From Actinoplanes sp. DH11 (GTDB taxonomy: Bacteria; Actinomycetota; Actinomycetes; Mycobacteriales; Micromonosporaceae), in NCBI RefSeq assembly GCF_020873875.1, contig NZ_JAHWGU010000014.1, forward strand, positions 1 to 64,000: a stretch of 64,000 bases of DNA, in the 5' to 3' direction. The notes below the pieces were generated by a model. It had not been told where the DNA came from, did not search any database, and saw only the letters and a list, made by a program, of their open reading frames with translations. Positions 8,436 to 16,446 of the stretch are shown in pieces (the first letter of the stretch is position 1; every line of letters starts with the position of its first letter). Made by a program: the position numbers and the translations under genes.

Positions 8436-9423
8436 GTAACTGCCGGTTCCGGTCCGGATTCCGGTCGACGCGAATGCTCGTACAATCAAGATCTTCTGGC
8501 CGGGGCATCCGGCTGCCCGGAAGACTCACCGCGGCCGCGCCCCACGCCAGGCCCTCCACCAGGGCGGCCTCGCCGCGCGCACCACCCGCGAGGAACCCCG
8601 CCAGCAGCGCGTCACCGGCACCGACCGTGCTGCGCGGCGCGCTAACCGGCGACGTGCCCGCCAGCACACCGTCGTCGTCGACGAGCACTGCGCCCGCCGC
8701 CCCGAGACTCGCCAGCACCGTGCCCGCGCCGGCCTCCCGCAACAGCTCACAAGCCCGGACCACATCACCGAACGTGACAAGTTCGGTGCGGGCCGCCTCG
8801 GCCAGTTCCTCCCGGTTCGGCTTGACCAGCGCGGCGCCGGCCGCGACGCCCGCCAGCAACGCCGGACCGCTGCTGTCCACGGCAAGCCGGACACCCGACT
8901 TGACCAGCCGCTCACACAGGTCACTGAACGCCGCCACCGTCGGCCCCGGCGGCAGACTGCCGCAGATCACCACCCAGTCAGCACTGCTCGCCGCCGTCAG
9001 CACCGCCTCGCTGACCTGCGCGAACTCGACATCCGAAAGCGTCGGCCCCGCCTCGTTGATCTTTGTGACCGTGCCGTCCGGCTCGGCCACCGTAATGTTG
9101 GAACGCGTCCGCCCGGTGATCGGCACGGCCACCATGTCGACACCCTCACCCTTGAGAAGATCGACGAGCTGATCGCCCTCGGCACCACCCGCCGGCACCA
9201 CCGCCGTCGACCGGACACCGTTGGCGAGCAGCGCGCGCGACACGTTCACCCCTTTGCCACCAGGATCGATGTGCGAGTCGGCGGCCCGCAGCACCTCACC
9301 CCGGACCAGAGCATCGACCTCCAGCGCCCGGTCCACGCTGGGATTGAGCGTGACCGTGAGAATCATCTGCCCCCGACCGGCCGTCGTGCCGGCAGTCGGC
9401 TTGCCGGTGCGGCTGTCGCTCAT
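8425..9423 (-). CDS. fruK: 1-phosphofructokinase family (PfkB) sugar-phosphate kinase
   Basis: A ribokinase-superfamily kinase of the FruK/tagatose-6-phosphate kinase branch. Its landmarks are MILTVTLNPSVDRAL, GGKGVNVSRALL, VICGSLPPG and the catalytic ATP-site motif STVGAGDALLAGFLA. The 332-residue form starting at 9423 overlaps the DeoR stop as ATGA. A start at 9366 (MILTVTLNPSVD) would match most family members better, so the first 19 residues may be an extension or untranslated. The substrate is fructose-1-phosphate or tagatose-6-phosphate. The neighbouring galactitol-phosphate-like dehydrogenase makes the second worth considering. Confidence 0.85.
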   Translation of the reverse strand: MSDSRTGKPTAGTTAGRGQMILTVTLNPSVDRALEVDALVRGEVLRAADSHIDPGGKGVNVSRALLANGVRSTAVVPAGGAEGDQLVDLLKGEGVDMVAVPITGRTRSNITVAEPDGTVTKINEAGPTLSDVEFAQVSEAVLTAASSADWVVICGSLPPGPTVAAFSDLCERLVKSGVRLAVDSSGPALLAGVAAGAALVKPNREELAEAARTELVTFGDVVRACELLREAGAGTVLASLGAAGAVLVDDDGVLAGTSPVSAPRSTVGAGDALLAGFLAGGARGEAALVEGLAWGAAAVSLPGSRMPRPEDLDCTSIRVDRNPDRNRQLRRD

Positions 9424-10181
9424 GCCCGGACCAGCCGGACGCCGGTGCCCTCGACCTCGGCAGCGAGTTCGCCGTCGAGGCCGCTGTCCGTGATCAGCAG
9501 ATCCAGCTCGGCCAGGCCGCCGAACCGCGCCAGGTAGTCGTTGCCGATCTTGGTGTGGTCGGCCAGCAGCACCACCCGGCGGGCCGCGGCGATCATCGCC
9601 CGCTTGACCGCCGCCTCGGCCGGGTCGGGCGTGGTCATGCCCCGCTCCACGGTGCAGCCGTTGGTGCCCATGAAGGCGACGTCGACATACATGTCGGCGA
9701 GCGGCCGCAACGCCCAGTCGTCCACCGTGGCAAGCGTCTTGCCGCGGACCCGGCCACCGAGCAGCAGGACGGTGAGGTTGGGCTTGAGGCCGAGCGTCGA
9801 GGCCAGCACCGGCGAGTTGACCACCACGGTCAGTTCCCGGTCCGCCGGCAGAAGCTGCGCGAGCCGGGCCGTCGTCGTACCGGCATCCAGGATGATCGCG
9901 CCATCCTCCGGGATCTCGGCGAGCGCCGCCTTGGCGATCCGCTCCTTCTCACTGATCAGAACCGCGTCCCGGGTGGCGAGCGCCGGCTCGAACCCCAGCC
10001 GCTCCATCGGGATGGCCCCGCCGTGCACCCGGCGCAGCACACCGGCCCGCTCCAGCACGGTCAGGTCCCGGCGGATCGTCTCCGCCGTCACGCCGAAGGT
10101 GTCCGCCAGCGTGACGACGTCAACCCGGCCCTCGGCACGGGCCCGCTGGACGATCTCCTGCTGGCGTTCCTCCGCGTACAT
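9420..10181 (-). CDS. DeoR-family transcriptional regulator
   Basis: First gene of the PTS operon and its likely regulator. The 253-residue protein has an N-terminal DeoR helix-turn-helix (VVTLADTFGVTAETIRRDLTVLE, about residues 20-42, followed by RVHGGA). The C-terminal sugar-phosphate sensor domain has IILDAGTTTARLA and GTNGCTVERGMTTPD. The ATG at 10181 has GGTGAG five bases upstream. The inducer is probably the phosphosugar made by the operon (family knowledge). The stop overlaps the kinase start. Confidence 0.9.
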   Translation of the reverse strand: MYAEERQQEIVQRARAEGRVDVVTLADTFGVTAETIRRDLTVLERAGVLRRVHGGAIPMERLGFEPALATRDAVLISEKERIAKAALAEIPEDGAIILDAGTTTARLAQLLPADRELTVVVNSPVLASTLGLKPNLTVLLLGGRVRGKTLATVDDWALRPLADMYVDVAFMGTNGCTVERGMTTPDPAEAAVKRAMIAAARRVVLLADHTKIGNDYLARFGGLAELDLLITDSGLDGELAAEVEGTGVRLVRA

Positions 10182-10380
10182 CCACTCACCGCCCGGCTCG
10201 TTTTGGCTTTGTCTTTGTTTACGCCCGATTGTGCCCGAAAGCAATATGTCAAAGAGATTTCGGTCTCCTTACCGCCGAGTTTTCCGGCGAAGCGGGCGAC
10301 TAATGTGGCGGGCAGTGCTATTACGGGCACACCCGGCGTAGCGGATAGATGATCTCTAATGTGCCCGATCGTGTGGGTTT
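10182..10380 (-). promoter_or_regulatory. Upstream region of the PTS operon, possible DeoR sites
   Basis: This AT-richer stretch precedes deoR. On the plus strand 10206-10220 contains a doubled CTTTGT motif. The hexamer GCCCGA occurs three times as CGCCCGATT, TGCCCGAAA (10222-10239) and GTGCCCGATC (10362-10371). DeoR proteins bind short direct or inverted repeats of this kind. No clean -35/-10 pair could be chosen by eye. Confidence 0.35.
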
Positions 10381-10435
10381 TGCGCCGGTGCGTGATTGCG
10401 GACCGCGGGCTTGATCGGCGCACAGAAGGTCGGCG

Positions 10436-10630
10436 GCACGAACCCGGAGACGGGCGCAAGCCGGGAGACCGCGCAAGCCGGCAGACGGGCGCAAGCCGGG
10501 AGACCGACGGGAACCGGGAGACCGACGCGAACCAGGAGACGGCGCGAACCGGAAGGCGGCGCGAGCTGGCAGACCGACGCGAACCGGAAGGCGGCGCGAA
10601 CTGGAAGGCGGCGCGAACCGGGAGACCGCA
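10436..10630. repeat. Degenerate 17-18 nt tandem array
   Basis: About eleven imperfect tandem units on the pattern GCGCGAACCGGGAGACCGAC, 17-18 nt long. It lies in the 1.2-kb gene-free gap between deoR and adk. Open frames across it have the repetitive Arg/Thr/Gly composition expected of a translated repeat, so I do not call a gene. Confidence 0.8.
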
Positions 10631-10880
10631 GGCCACTGCGGGGCCGGCCAACCGCGAGGCCAGGCGACAGCACGGAGCGAGGACTGGGCAAGAGTTTGGC
10701 GCGGCCGTTACGGTCTTGCCAAGCAGCGAGTACCGCTTTCTTCCGATTTGTACCGAGCCGAGGTCGGGTGCAGCGCATGGCGCAAGGGATCCCACCAGCA
10801 TTCCGCGAAGCGGACAAGTGCGGCGTTATGTTGTCTGCACTCGGTCACTGCGGTCCGCTGCGGTGCGTTCGCGTGGACTT

Positions 10881-10955
10881 GTTGATCTGCTAGCGATGCG
10901 AAATCGCGGTGATCATGGGGCTATGACAGCGATTTCGCATCGCTAGCAGATCAAC
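10881..10955. repeat. 75-bp palindromic element, copy 1
   Basis: A perfect 27-bp inverted repeat (10881-10907 with 10929-10955, extendable by one T/A pair) around a 21-nt centre that contains GATCATGG. Ends are GTTGATCTGCTAGC and its complement. Three further copies of exactly the same length occur at 19071, 41462 and 54858. It is intergenic, upstream of deoR and downstream of adk. The flank after the right end is ATCTCG, shared with copy 2. The rest of the gap between 10631 and 11304 shows only the 20-nt array below. Confidence 0.95.
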
Positions 10956-10968
10956 ATCTCGGCGGGCG

Positions 10969-11028
10969 GACGCCACCGACGCCCGAAAGACGCCACCAAC
11001 GCCAGAAAGACGCCACCGACGCCCGAAA
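10969..11028. repeat. 20-nt tandem repeat, three units
   Basis: Three tandem copies of GACGCCACCGACGCCCGAAA (10969-10988, 10989-11008, 11009-11028), the middle one with two changes. They start 14 nt after palindromic copy 1. From 11029 to 11304 I see no gene, RNA or further repeat. Confidence 0.85.
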
Positions 11029-11304
11029 AGGGAGCGCAAGGCGGTGCGGGCGGCGTCGGCGGGGGCGTCGACCAGGATGCAGCGGCCCCGGTTGCCCCTA
11101 TGGGTTCCGTCAAGCAGCAAAAGGCGGACGATTTGTGCTGAACATCCGGATCTGCCCCGCTACCACCAGCGCGACCTGCCGAATGTCACCGCGAACCTCG
11201 TCGCTGGCATGGCCGACCCAGGGCACGCTGGCCGACGAACGAATGCCACGGCTGACCAAAGCACGCTGGCCGAGGGGCCGGCCGGGCGAGAATCGGGCGG
11301 CCAC

Positions 11305-11368
11305 GGCAGATCACGGGCGCGGCAGATCACGGGCGCGGCAGATCACGGGCGCGGCAGATCACGGGCGC
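11305..11368. repeat. 16-nt tandem repeat, four perfect units
   Basis: Four identical head-to-tail copies of GGCAGATCACGGGCGC end 19 nt from the adk stop codon. Perfect identity suggests recent expansion and probable length variation between strains (inference). Confidence 0.93.
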
Positions 11369-11387
11369 GGCGACCGCCCTCTCCGGG

Positions 11388-12047
11388 CTAGGCCGCCGCC
11401 GGCTTGACGTACGGCGGAAGGCCCAGCGTGTCGCGGATGGCCTGCTGGATCTCGTCGAGGGGCGGCCGCCCGTCCACGTCGTGCACGACCTCCTTGCGCC
11501 GGAACAGTTCCAGCACCGGACGAGTCTTCTCGTGGTAGTCGCGGAGCCGGGACTCGAGCGCCTCCGGCGTGTCGTCGGCGCGGGTGACCAGGGAGTGGCC
11601 GCAGATGTCGCAGCGGCCCTCCTGTTCGGGACGGTCGGCGATCAGGTTGTAGTCCATGCCGCAGTTGGGGCAGAGCCGCCGGCTGAGGACGCGGCGGCGC
11701 ACCTCGTCGTCGGGGAGTTCGAGGTGGATGACGGCGTCGATGTCGTAGCTCTCCATGAAGAACTCGGCCTGCCGCCCGTTGCGGGGGAAACCGTCGATGA
11801 TGAAGCCGAAGTTCCAGTCGTGCTCGTCGAGGCGGCGGCGGACGACGGATTCGACGAGGTCGTCGTCGACGAGGTCGCCGGCCGCCATGATCCGGCGGAC
11901 CTGGGCACCCAGTTTGGTGTGGTTGCGAACGTTCCAGCGGAAGATGTCGCCGACGCTGATGTGCACCAGGCCGAACTCCTCGCGCAGCAGCTTGCTCTGG
12001 GTGCCTTTGCCGCTGCCTTGGACTCCCATGATCACGTACTTACGCAT
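11388..12047 (-). CDS. adk: Adenylate kinase-like nucleoside monophosphate kinase
   Basis: Catalyses phosphate exchange between ATP and AMP (or a related NMP). The 219-residue protein has the P-loop GVQGSGKGT at 8-16, the NMP-binding segment with IIDGFPRN at 83-90 and a long LID. The LID has a zinc-type four-cysteine set, Cys126/129 (CPNCG) and Cys146/149 (CDICG). Actinomycetes normally carry adk between secY and map in the ribosomal cluster. This copy has no ribosomal neighbours, so it may be a second paralogue. It overlaps the gene at 12040 by 8 nt. Confidence 0.88.
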   Translation of the reverse strand: MRKYVIMGVQGSGKGTQSKLLREEFGLVHISVGDIFRWNVRNHTKLGAQVRRIMAAGDLVDDDLVESVVRRRLDEHDWNFGFIIDGFPRNGRQAEFFMESYDIDAVIHLELPDDEVRRRVLSRRLCPNCGMDYNLIADRPEQEGRCDICGHSLVTRADDTPEALESRLRDYHEKTRPVLELFRRKEVVHDVDGRPPLDEIQQAIRDTLGLPPYVKPAAA

Positions 12048-12630
12048 GTGGCCCTCCAGAGGCGTAGGCGCCGATCCGCAGCGGTCCGGGCGCGGGCCCG
12101 GTCAGGGTGGTGGGGTCGATGCTCCAGGCTGCGGCGACCCGGAACACGTCGCGTTCGGCGACCAGCACGGTGGCCTCCTCGTCGAGTTCGCCGGGCAGGC
12201 CGGCGTCCCGTTCCGCCGGGTCGGGGTCGCCGAACCAGGAGGTGACCTCGCCGGTCTGACCGACATACCCGAACGCCCGCACCAGTTCACCTCCGGCGGC
12301 GCGCTGCCACCGGTGCAGCTCGGTCACCCGGTGTGTCGCGAAGAATTGCACCTCGGTCCCGAGCGCGGCGGAGATCGCGACCACGTCGAGCCCGGGGCGC
12401 ATCAGCCCGCGGCCGGCGGCGAGCACCCAGTCGATGCCGCGGGCGCCGGGCAGTGGCGGCGTGACCGCGATCCGGTCGTCGGTGAGGTGGGCCAGGTCCA
12501 GTCCGTCACGCCAGGACACCGGCCCGAGGTCGCGCAGGCCGAGCGCGTCGAACACCGCCGCGGGCTCGCCGCCGGCGACGGCGAGCCAGGCCTGTTTTCC
12601 ACCGAAGCCGGTCATGACGTCCACATTCAT
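12040..12630 (-). CDS. Conserved hypothetical protein upstream of adk
   Basis: A 196-residue protein starting MNVDVMTGFGGKQAWLAV, with no family I recognise. It is soluble, acidic and Trp-containing (VSWRDGLDLAHL, SWFGDPDPAERDAG), with no signal peptide or membrane segment. It overlaps the adk start by 8 nt, so the two are probably co-translated. The start at 12630 is the first ATG that gives normal composition; the frame further up is Pro/Arg-rich. Confidence 0.7.
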   Translation of the reverse strand: MNVDVMTGFGGKQAWLAVAGGEPAAVFDALGLRDLGPVSWRDGLDLAHLTDDRIAVTPPLPGARGIDWVLAAGRGLMRPGLDVVAISAALGTEVQFFATHRVTELHRWQRAAGGELVRAFGYVGQTGEVTSWFGDPDPAERDAGLPGELDEEATVLVAERDVFRVAAAWSIDPTTLTGPAPGPLRIGAYASGGPHA

Positions 12631-12704
12631 GCGACCAACGCTATCCGGATGACGCGGCAACTGTCCGGTTACGTCGGCCACCCCTCGATCAGGGAACCCC
12701 TCGA

Positions 12705-13349
12705 TCAGGGCCACCCGTAGTCCCGTCGCAGGGTCGCCGCGATCCGGTCGAACCGTGGCCGGTCCAGGACCGCCCCTTCGCGGCGGATGCCGTCCTCGTC
12801 GACTTCGAGCACTCGGTCCAGGCGCACCCAGCTGGGCCGGGCGGTGCGATCCCATTCCCCGGGGCCGAGCGCCATCCAGTGCCGCTGCCCGTCGCGCTCG
12901 TTCTGGCTGGAGAGCATCAGGCCGAGCAGGGTCCGCGCGTCGCGGCCGACGACCAGCACCGGCCGGTCCTTGCCCTGGGCGGGGTCGTCCTCGTAGGGCA
13001 CCCAGGTCCAGACGATCTCGCCGGGGTCGGCGTCGCCGTCCAGGTCGGGGGCGTAGGCGAGGTGCCGGCCCTGCGGCGTCGGCACCACCCGGGGCGCGCG
13101 CTGCCCGGCCGGCTTCGGCGTGGCCCCCTTGGGGGCCGCCGGCTTGGGCGTGGCCGGTGATCGCGGCGCGGGCCGGGGTTGGGCACGCGGCGCAGACTTG
13201 GGCTGCCGCGTGCGCGGCGCGGAGCGGGGCCGCGGGTGCGGCGCGGTCGACGGCTTCGGGGGTACGGGCTGAGCGCCCGGCCGCTGTCCCGGCTCGGACC
13301 CCAGCAACCGCCGCAGGAGGGACTTCAACTGTTCCAGCACCCGCGACAC
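12705..13349 (-). CDS. PemK/MazF-like protein with Pro/Ala/Lys-rich N-terminus
   Basis: A 214-residue protein in two parts. Residues 1-20 form an amphipathic helix (VLEQLKSLLRRLLG). About 22-90 is a basic, Pro/Ala-rich disordered stretch with no obvious function. The C-terminal 115 residues resemble the MazF/PemK RNase fold (GEIVWTWVPYEDDPAQGKDRPVLVVGRD). Stand-alone MazF toxins are about 110 residues, so the basic N-terminal arm is unusual, and no antitoxin gene adjoins it. It may therefore be a non-toxic relative. The GTG at 13349 is used; a GTG at 13340 has better spacing from AAGG. Confidence 0.6.
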   Translation of the reverse strand: MSRVLEQLKSLLRRLLGSEPGQRPGAQPVPPKPSTAPHPRPRSAPRTRQPKSAPRAQPRPAPRSPATPKPAAPKGATPKPAGQRAPRVVPTPQGRHLAYAPDLDGDADPGEIVWTWVPYEDDPAQGKDRPVLVVGRDARTLLGLMLSSQNERDGQRHWMALGPGEWDRTARPSWVRLDRVLEVDEDGIRREGAVLDRPRFDRIAATLRRDYGWP

Positions 13350-13375
13350 CTTACGGGCGGTCGATCACGCCCGCT

Positions 13376-13470
13376 CGGTGCCGGCCGCAGAGATCGGTGC
13401 CGGCCGCAGAGATCGGTGCCGGCCGCAGAGATCGGTGCCGGCCGCAGAGATCGGTGCCGGCCGTAGAGTA
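13376..13470. repeat. 19-nt iterons between divergent genes
   Basis: Five head-to-tail 19-nt units of CGGTGCCGGCCGCAGAGAT: four perfect (13376-13451) and one with changes (13452-13470). They fill the divergent promoter gap between the MazF-like gene and agmatinase. The regular spacing of nearly two helical turns suggests a protein-binding array, although a simple minisatellite is also possible. Confidence 0.9.
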
Positions 13471-13518
13471 TGCCGATACCGTCCGCCTCGACGCCGCCGG
13501 CCGGGAAGGATGACCCGC

Positions 13519-14562
13519 ATGACCCGTTACGGACCGATGTTCGGGCCGGACCACACGTTCCTCGGTGTGCCGGCCTGCGACTGGCAGGAGCCGGCGACCT
13601 ACGCCGACGCCGACGTGGTGATCGTGGGGGCGCCCTTCGACGGCGGGACGTCGCACCGGCCCGGTGCGCGGTTCGGCCCGCAGGTGATCCGCGGCACCGA
13701 CTACCTGCCGCACGACGGCTCACGCCCGCACATGGCGATGCGGGTGGACGCGCTCTCCGGCGACCTGACCGTCATGGACGCCGGCGACCTGGAGGTGTTC
13801 AGCGGCGAGATCCAGCGGAGCTGCACGACGATCGAGGACGCGGTCGCGTTCATCTCCGGGCACGGCGCGATCCCGCTGATCCTCGGCGGCGACCACACCG
13901 TCACCTGGCCGGATGTCAGCGGCGTCGCGCGCACGCACGGCGCCGGCACGATCTCAGTGATCCACTTCGACGCGCACGCCGACACCGGGGACATCGAGTT
14001 TGGGTCGCTCTACGGTCACGGGCAGCCGATGCGCCGGCTGATCGAGTCCGGTGCGGTGCGCGGTGACCGGTTCCTGCAGCTCGGGCTCCGTGGCTACTGG
14101 CCGGGCCCGGAGATCCTGGACTGGATGGCCGATCAGCGGATGAACTCGTTCCACATGAGCGAGATCGTCGAGCGAGGCCTGGACGCGGTGCTGGACAGCG
14201 CGTTCGAGATCGCCCTGGACGGCTGCGACGGTGTCTTCCTCTCGGTCGACATCGACGTCTGCGACCCGGGGCACGCGCCCGGCACCGGCACCCCGGAGCC
14301 GGGTGGTTTCACCGCCCGCCAGCTGCTCGACAGCGTCTCCCGGATCTGCCACGAGCTGCCGGTGGTCGGCATGGACATCGTCGAGGTGTCGCCGCCGTTC
14401 GACCACGCGGAGATCACCGCGATGCTCGGTAACCGGGTGGTGCTGGAGGCTCTCGCCGGGATGGCCCGCCGGCGCAAGGACGGCGACGGGCCGCGCTGGA
14501 AGCGGTCGACGCCGCTGCTGCAGGACCGCGGCACCCGGCCGGAACCGGCCGCCGGCGACTGA
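13519..14562 (+). CDS. speB: Agmatinase / ureohydrolase
   Basis: A Mn-dependent ureohydrolase, most like agmatinase (agmatine to putrescine plus urea). The 347-residue protein has metal ligands His126 (GGDHT), Asp151/His153/Asp155 (DAHAD) and Asp244/Asp246 (SVDIDVCDP). The pattern VGAPFDGGTSHRPGARFGP is typical of agmatinases. Relatives acting on guanidinobutyrate or guanidinopropionate share these motifs, so the substrate is not certain. The ATG at 13519 has GGAAGGA 8 nt upstream; an in-frame ATG at 13510 sits directly on that site. Confidence 0.85.
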   Translation: MTRYGPMFGPDHTFLGVPACDWQEPATYADADVVIVGAPFDGGTSHRPGARFGPQVIRGTDYLPHDGSRPHMAMRVDALSGDLTVMDAGDLEVFSGEIQRSCTTIEDAVAFISGHGAIPLILGGDHTVTWPDVSGVARTHGAGTISVIHFDAHADTGDIEFGSLYGHGQPMRRLIESGAVRGDRFLQLGLRGYWPGPEILDWMADQRMNSFHMSEIVERGLDAVLDSAFEIALDGCDGVFLSVDIDVCDPGHAPGTGTPEPGGFTARQLLDSVSRICHELPVVGMDIVEVSPPFDHAEITAMLGNRVVLEALAGMARRRKDGDGPRWKRSTPLLQDRGTRPEPAAGD

Positions 14563-14625
14563 GAGCACCGCCGGGCGCAAACGCGGCCGGGACACGGCCG
14601 CGCTCGGGTCGGATCGGTCCCCGCC

Positions 14626-14658
14626 CTCGCCGCCGCCGGGGGATGCGGCGGCGGCGAG
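14626..14658 (+). terminator. Possible terminator after agmatinase
   Basis: A 12-bp GC-only stem (CTCGCCGCCGCC at 14626-14637, GGCGGCGGCGAG at 14647-14658) with a 9-nt loop, 64 nt after the agmatinase stop. There is no T run. The remaining gap to 14838 shows nothing else recognisable. Confidence 0.55.
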
Positions 14659-14838
14659 CGGACGTCCACCGAGGTGGGGGATGAATCCCGGTGGAACTTC
14701 GCGTCGGACCCGCCACCGTCCGGGCGCGGGGATTCGCCCGCAGTGGCGCGGCCGGGGGACGACGCCCGTCCACTATGCGCCCGGGCGCCGCCTGCATCGT
14801 GCCCGCAAAGGCATCCTTAAGACTCGGCACACCGAGTT

Positions 14839-15057
14839 CTAAGGGACCTCGAGGTCGAACTCCCCGTCCCGGACACCGGCGAGGAACGCCGCCCATTCCG
14901 CATGAGTGAAGATCAACGTGCCGCCGCCCGGGTTCTTGGAGTCGCGGACCGCCACGACGCCCGGGAGGTTGCCGGCCACCTCGACGCAGTCACCGCCGTT
15001 GCCACCGCTGCGCGTGCTCTTGTGCCACACCGCACCAGTGAGATCGAGTTCTGCCAC
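14839..15057 (-). CDS. DUF397 domain protein
   Basis: A small actinobacterial DUF397 protein of 72 residues. The family core is seen in WHKSTRSGGNGGDCVEV, VAVRDSKNPGG and FTHAEWAAFLAGVRDGEFD. Such proteins are almost always encoded beside an XRE regulator with a DUF5753 tail, as here, and are thought to act as its partner or antagonist. The GTG at 15057 has AGGGAG at a good distance. The ATG at 15081 would overlap the regulator's stop and add eight residues. Confidence 0.88.
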   Translation of the reverse strand: MAELDLTGAVWHKSTRSGGNGGDCVEVAGNLPGVVAVRDSKNPGGGTLIFTHAEWAAFLAGVRDGEFDLEVP

Positions 15058-15067
15058 CGTTCTCCCT

Positions 15068-15946
15068 CTATCCGGCGTCACTCCGTTCGATGATCTCGCC
15101 GATGAGATCGTCGGAGTCGGATCGGCTCAGGGCGGTGGCCTCGAGTTGGGCCCAGACCGACTCGTACGCCTCCACCTCCGCGAGCTTATCGAGGTAGAGC
15201 GCGCCGGTGAGGTTCTCGCAATAGATGGTGGTCGGTTCCGGCGAGGCCGTGCCCACCGCGGGGAACTCGAGGATGGTGAACTGACCGGAACTGGCCGCCC
15301 GGTGCGGTCCGGCGGCGAACGGGATGACCCGCACGCCGATGTTCGGCCGCGTGGACACGTTCACCAGGTGAGCGAGCTGCTTCTGCATGCCGAACGTGTC
15401 CGGGATGGACCGCCGCAGCACACCCTCGTCGATGATCACGTCGAGGTGCGGCGCCTCCGGGCGGCGGCGGTTGAGCAGCGACTGCCGTTCCAGCCGGACG
15501 GCCACCGCGTTCTCCACGGCCGCCTCGTCGGCGCCGTGCCACTCGCGGAAGACGCACTCCGCGTACTCCCGGATCTGCAGCAGGCCGGGGATCACGCTCG
15601 GGGCGAACGAACGCAGCCGGCTCGCCGCCTGTTCCATTCCGACGTACAGCTCGAACCAGGCGGGGACGACGTCGCCGTACGCATGCCACCAGCCCTTCGC
15701 CTTTGATTCGGCGGCCAAGCCGATCAGCACCTCGGTCAGCGGTTCGGGCGCGGTGTAGACCGAGCACATCGCGATCACGTCGTGCTTGCGGACCGGGACC
15801 TCGCCGTTCTCGATCCGGTACATCCGCGCGCGGGAGAACTCCAGCTCCTGCGCCGCGGCCATCAGGGAGATGCCCGCCTGCTCCCGTAACTCGCGCAGCA
15901 GGCGGCCGACCTGCCGCCGCGGGACGGTCGACCCGGTCTCGGTCAT
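15068..15946 (-). CDS. XRE-family regulator with DUF5753-type C-terminus
   Basis: A 292-residue DNA-binding regulator. An N-terminal helix-turn-helix (about 12-65: LLRELREQAGISLMAAAQ, FSRARMYRIENGEVPV) is joined to the DUF5753-like domain (VPAWFELYVGMEQAASRLRS, VIPGLLQIREYA, IDEGVLRR). Streptomycetes have many such pairs (WhiJ/AbaA-like) that affect development and antibiotic production. The start at 15946 follows GGGGGAGAG on the minus strand. The DUF397 gene follows 10 nt after its stop. Confidence 0.9.
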   Translation of the reverse strand: MTETGSTVPRRQVGRLLRELREQAGISLMAAAQELEFSRARMYRIENGEVPVRKHDVIAMCSVYTAPEPLTEVLIGLAAESKAKGWWHAYGDVVPAWFELYVGMEQAASRLRSFAPSVIPGLLQIREYAECVFREWHGADEAAVENAVAVRLERQSLLNRRRPEAPHLDVIIDEGVLRRSIPDTFGMQKQLAHLVNVSTRPNIGVRVIPFAAGPHRAASSGQFTILEFPAVGTASPEPTTIYCENLTGALYLDKLAEVEAYESVWAQLEATALSRSDSDDLIGEIIERSDAG

Positions 15947-16162
15947 CCGACTGCTCTCCCCCCACGTCCGCACCGAACGCTGCTGGACATCGAAAGCCGG
16001 CGTGTGCCGGACGCTGATGTGTATCGAACGAGACGATCCGATCGCCTCACCCGAGACAGCGAGAATCCATTTGTGGGATTCTCACCGCTGCGGCTTGAGC
16101 CAGAGACTAAGCCACGCGACGCTCCGATGTGTAGTCGCCGAATCGCATCGGGTGAGGGTTGC

Positions 16163-16414
16163 ATGCTGGTACCGCGGACCGAGCACGTCGGTGACCGCCC
16201 GTCGTGGGACTGCCGGGTCTGTGGGCACCCGTGGCCGTGTGCCACCGCGAAGGTCGAGCTGGCCGAGCAGTACCGCAGCTTCCCGCACGGCCTCTCGGTC
16301 TTCCTCGGCTCATGCATGCTCGAGGCGATCGACGACTGGGCCGGCGGTGCCGGCGGTGCACCGGCCGACCTCTTCGAACGCTTCCTCGGATGGTGCGGCA
16401 CCACCCTCCGCTGA
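16163..16414 (+). CDS. Small Cys-containing actinobacterial hypothetical protein
   Basis: An 83-residue protein with a Cys-rich patch near the N-terminus (WDCRVCGHPWPCATAK), then helical segments including SFPHGLSVFLGSCMLEAIDDW. Proteins like this often lie divergent from XRE/DUF397 pairs in actinomycetes, as here, but their function is unknown. The three spaced cysteines and a histidine could bind a metal (inference). GGTGAGGG precedes the ATG. The longer frame to 16004 runs through the divergent promoter region and is not supported. Confidence 0.72.
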   Translation: MLVPRTEHVGDRPSWDCRVCGHPWPCATAKVELAEQYRSFPHGLSVFLGSCMLEAIDDWAGGAGGAPADLFERFLGWCGTTLR

Positions 16415-16446
16415 CCGCCGCCGGCGCGATGTGATGGGGTGAAACG

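Noticed and set aside
10359..10946. Possible protein genes in the deoR-adk gap
   Set aside because: Open frames are translations of the 17-18 nt array and run into the palindromic element, ending in the same peptide (AISHR) seen in other frames at the other copies.
10881..10955. Ordinary rho-independent terminator
   Set aside because: There is no T tract, arms reach 27-33 bp, length is fixed at 75 bp in four places, and one copy is inverted. A terminator effect remains possible but does not explain the conservation.
13376..13470. Replication or plasmid origin from the iterons
   Set aside because: No replication initiator gene or AT-rich unwinding region lies nearby. The surroundings are ordinary chromosomal genes.
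14563..14838. Small gene between agmatinase and DUF397
   Set aside because: Frames there are short and Arg/Pro-rich with no ribosome site. Only a GC-rich hairpin is supported.
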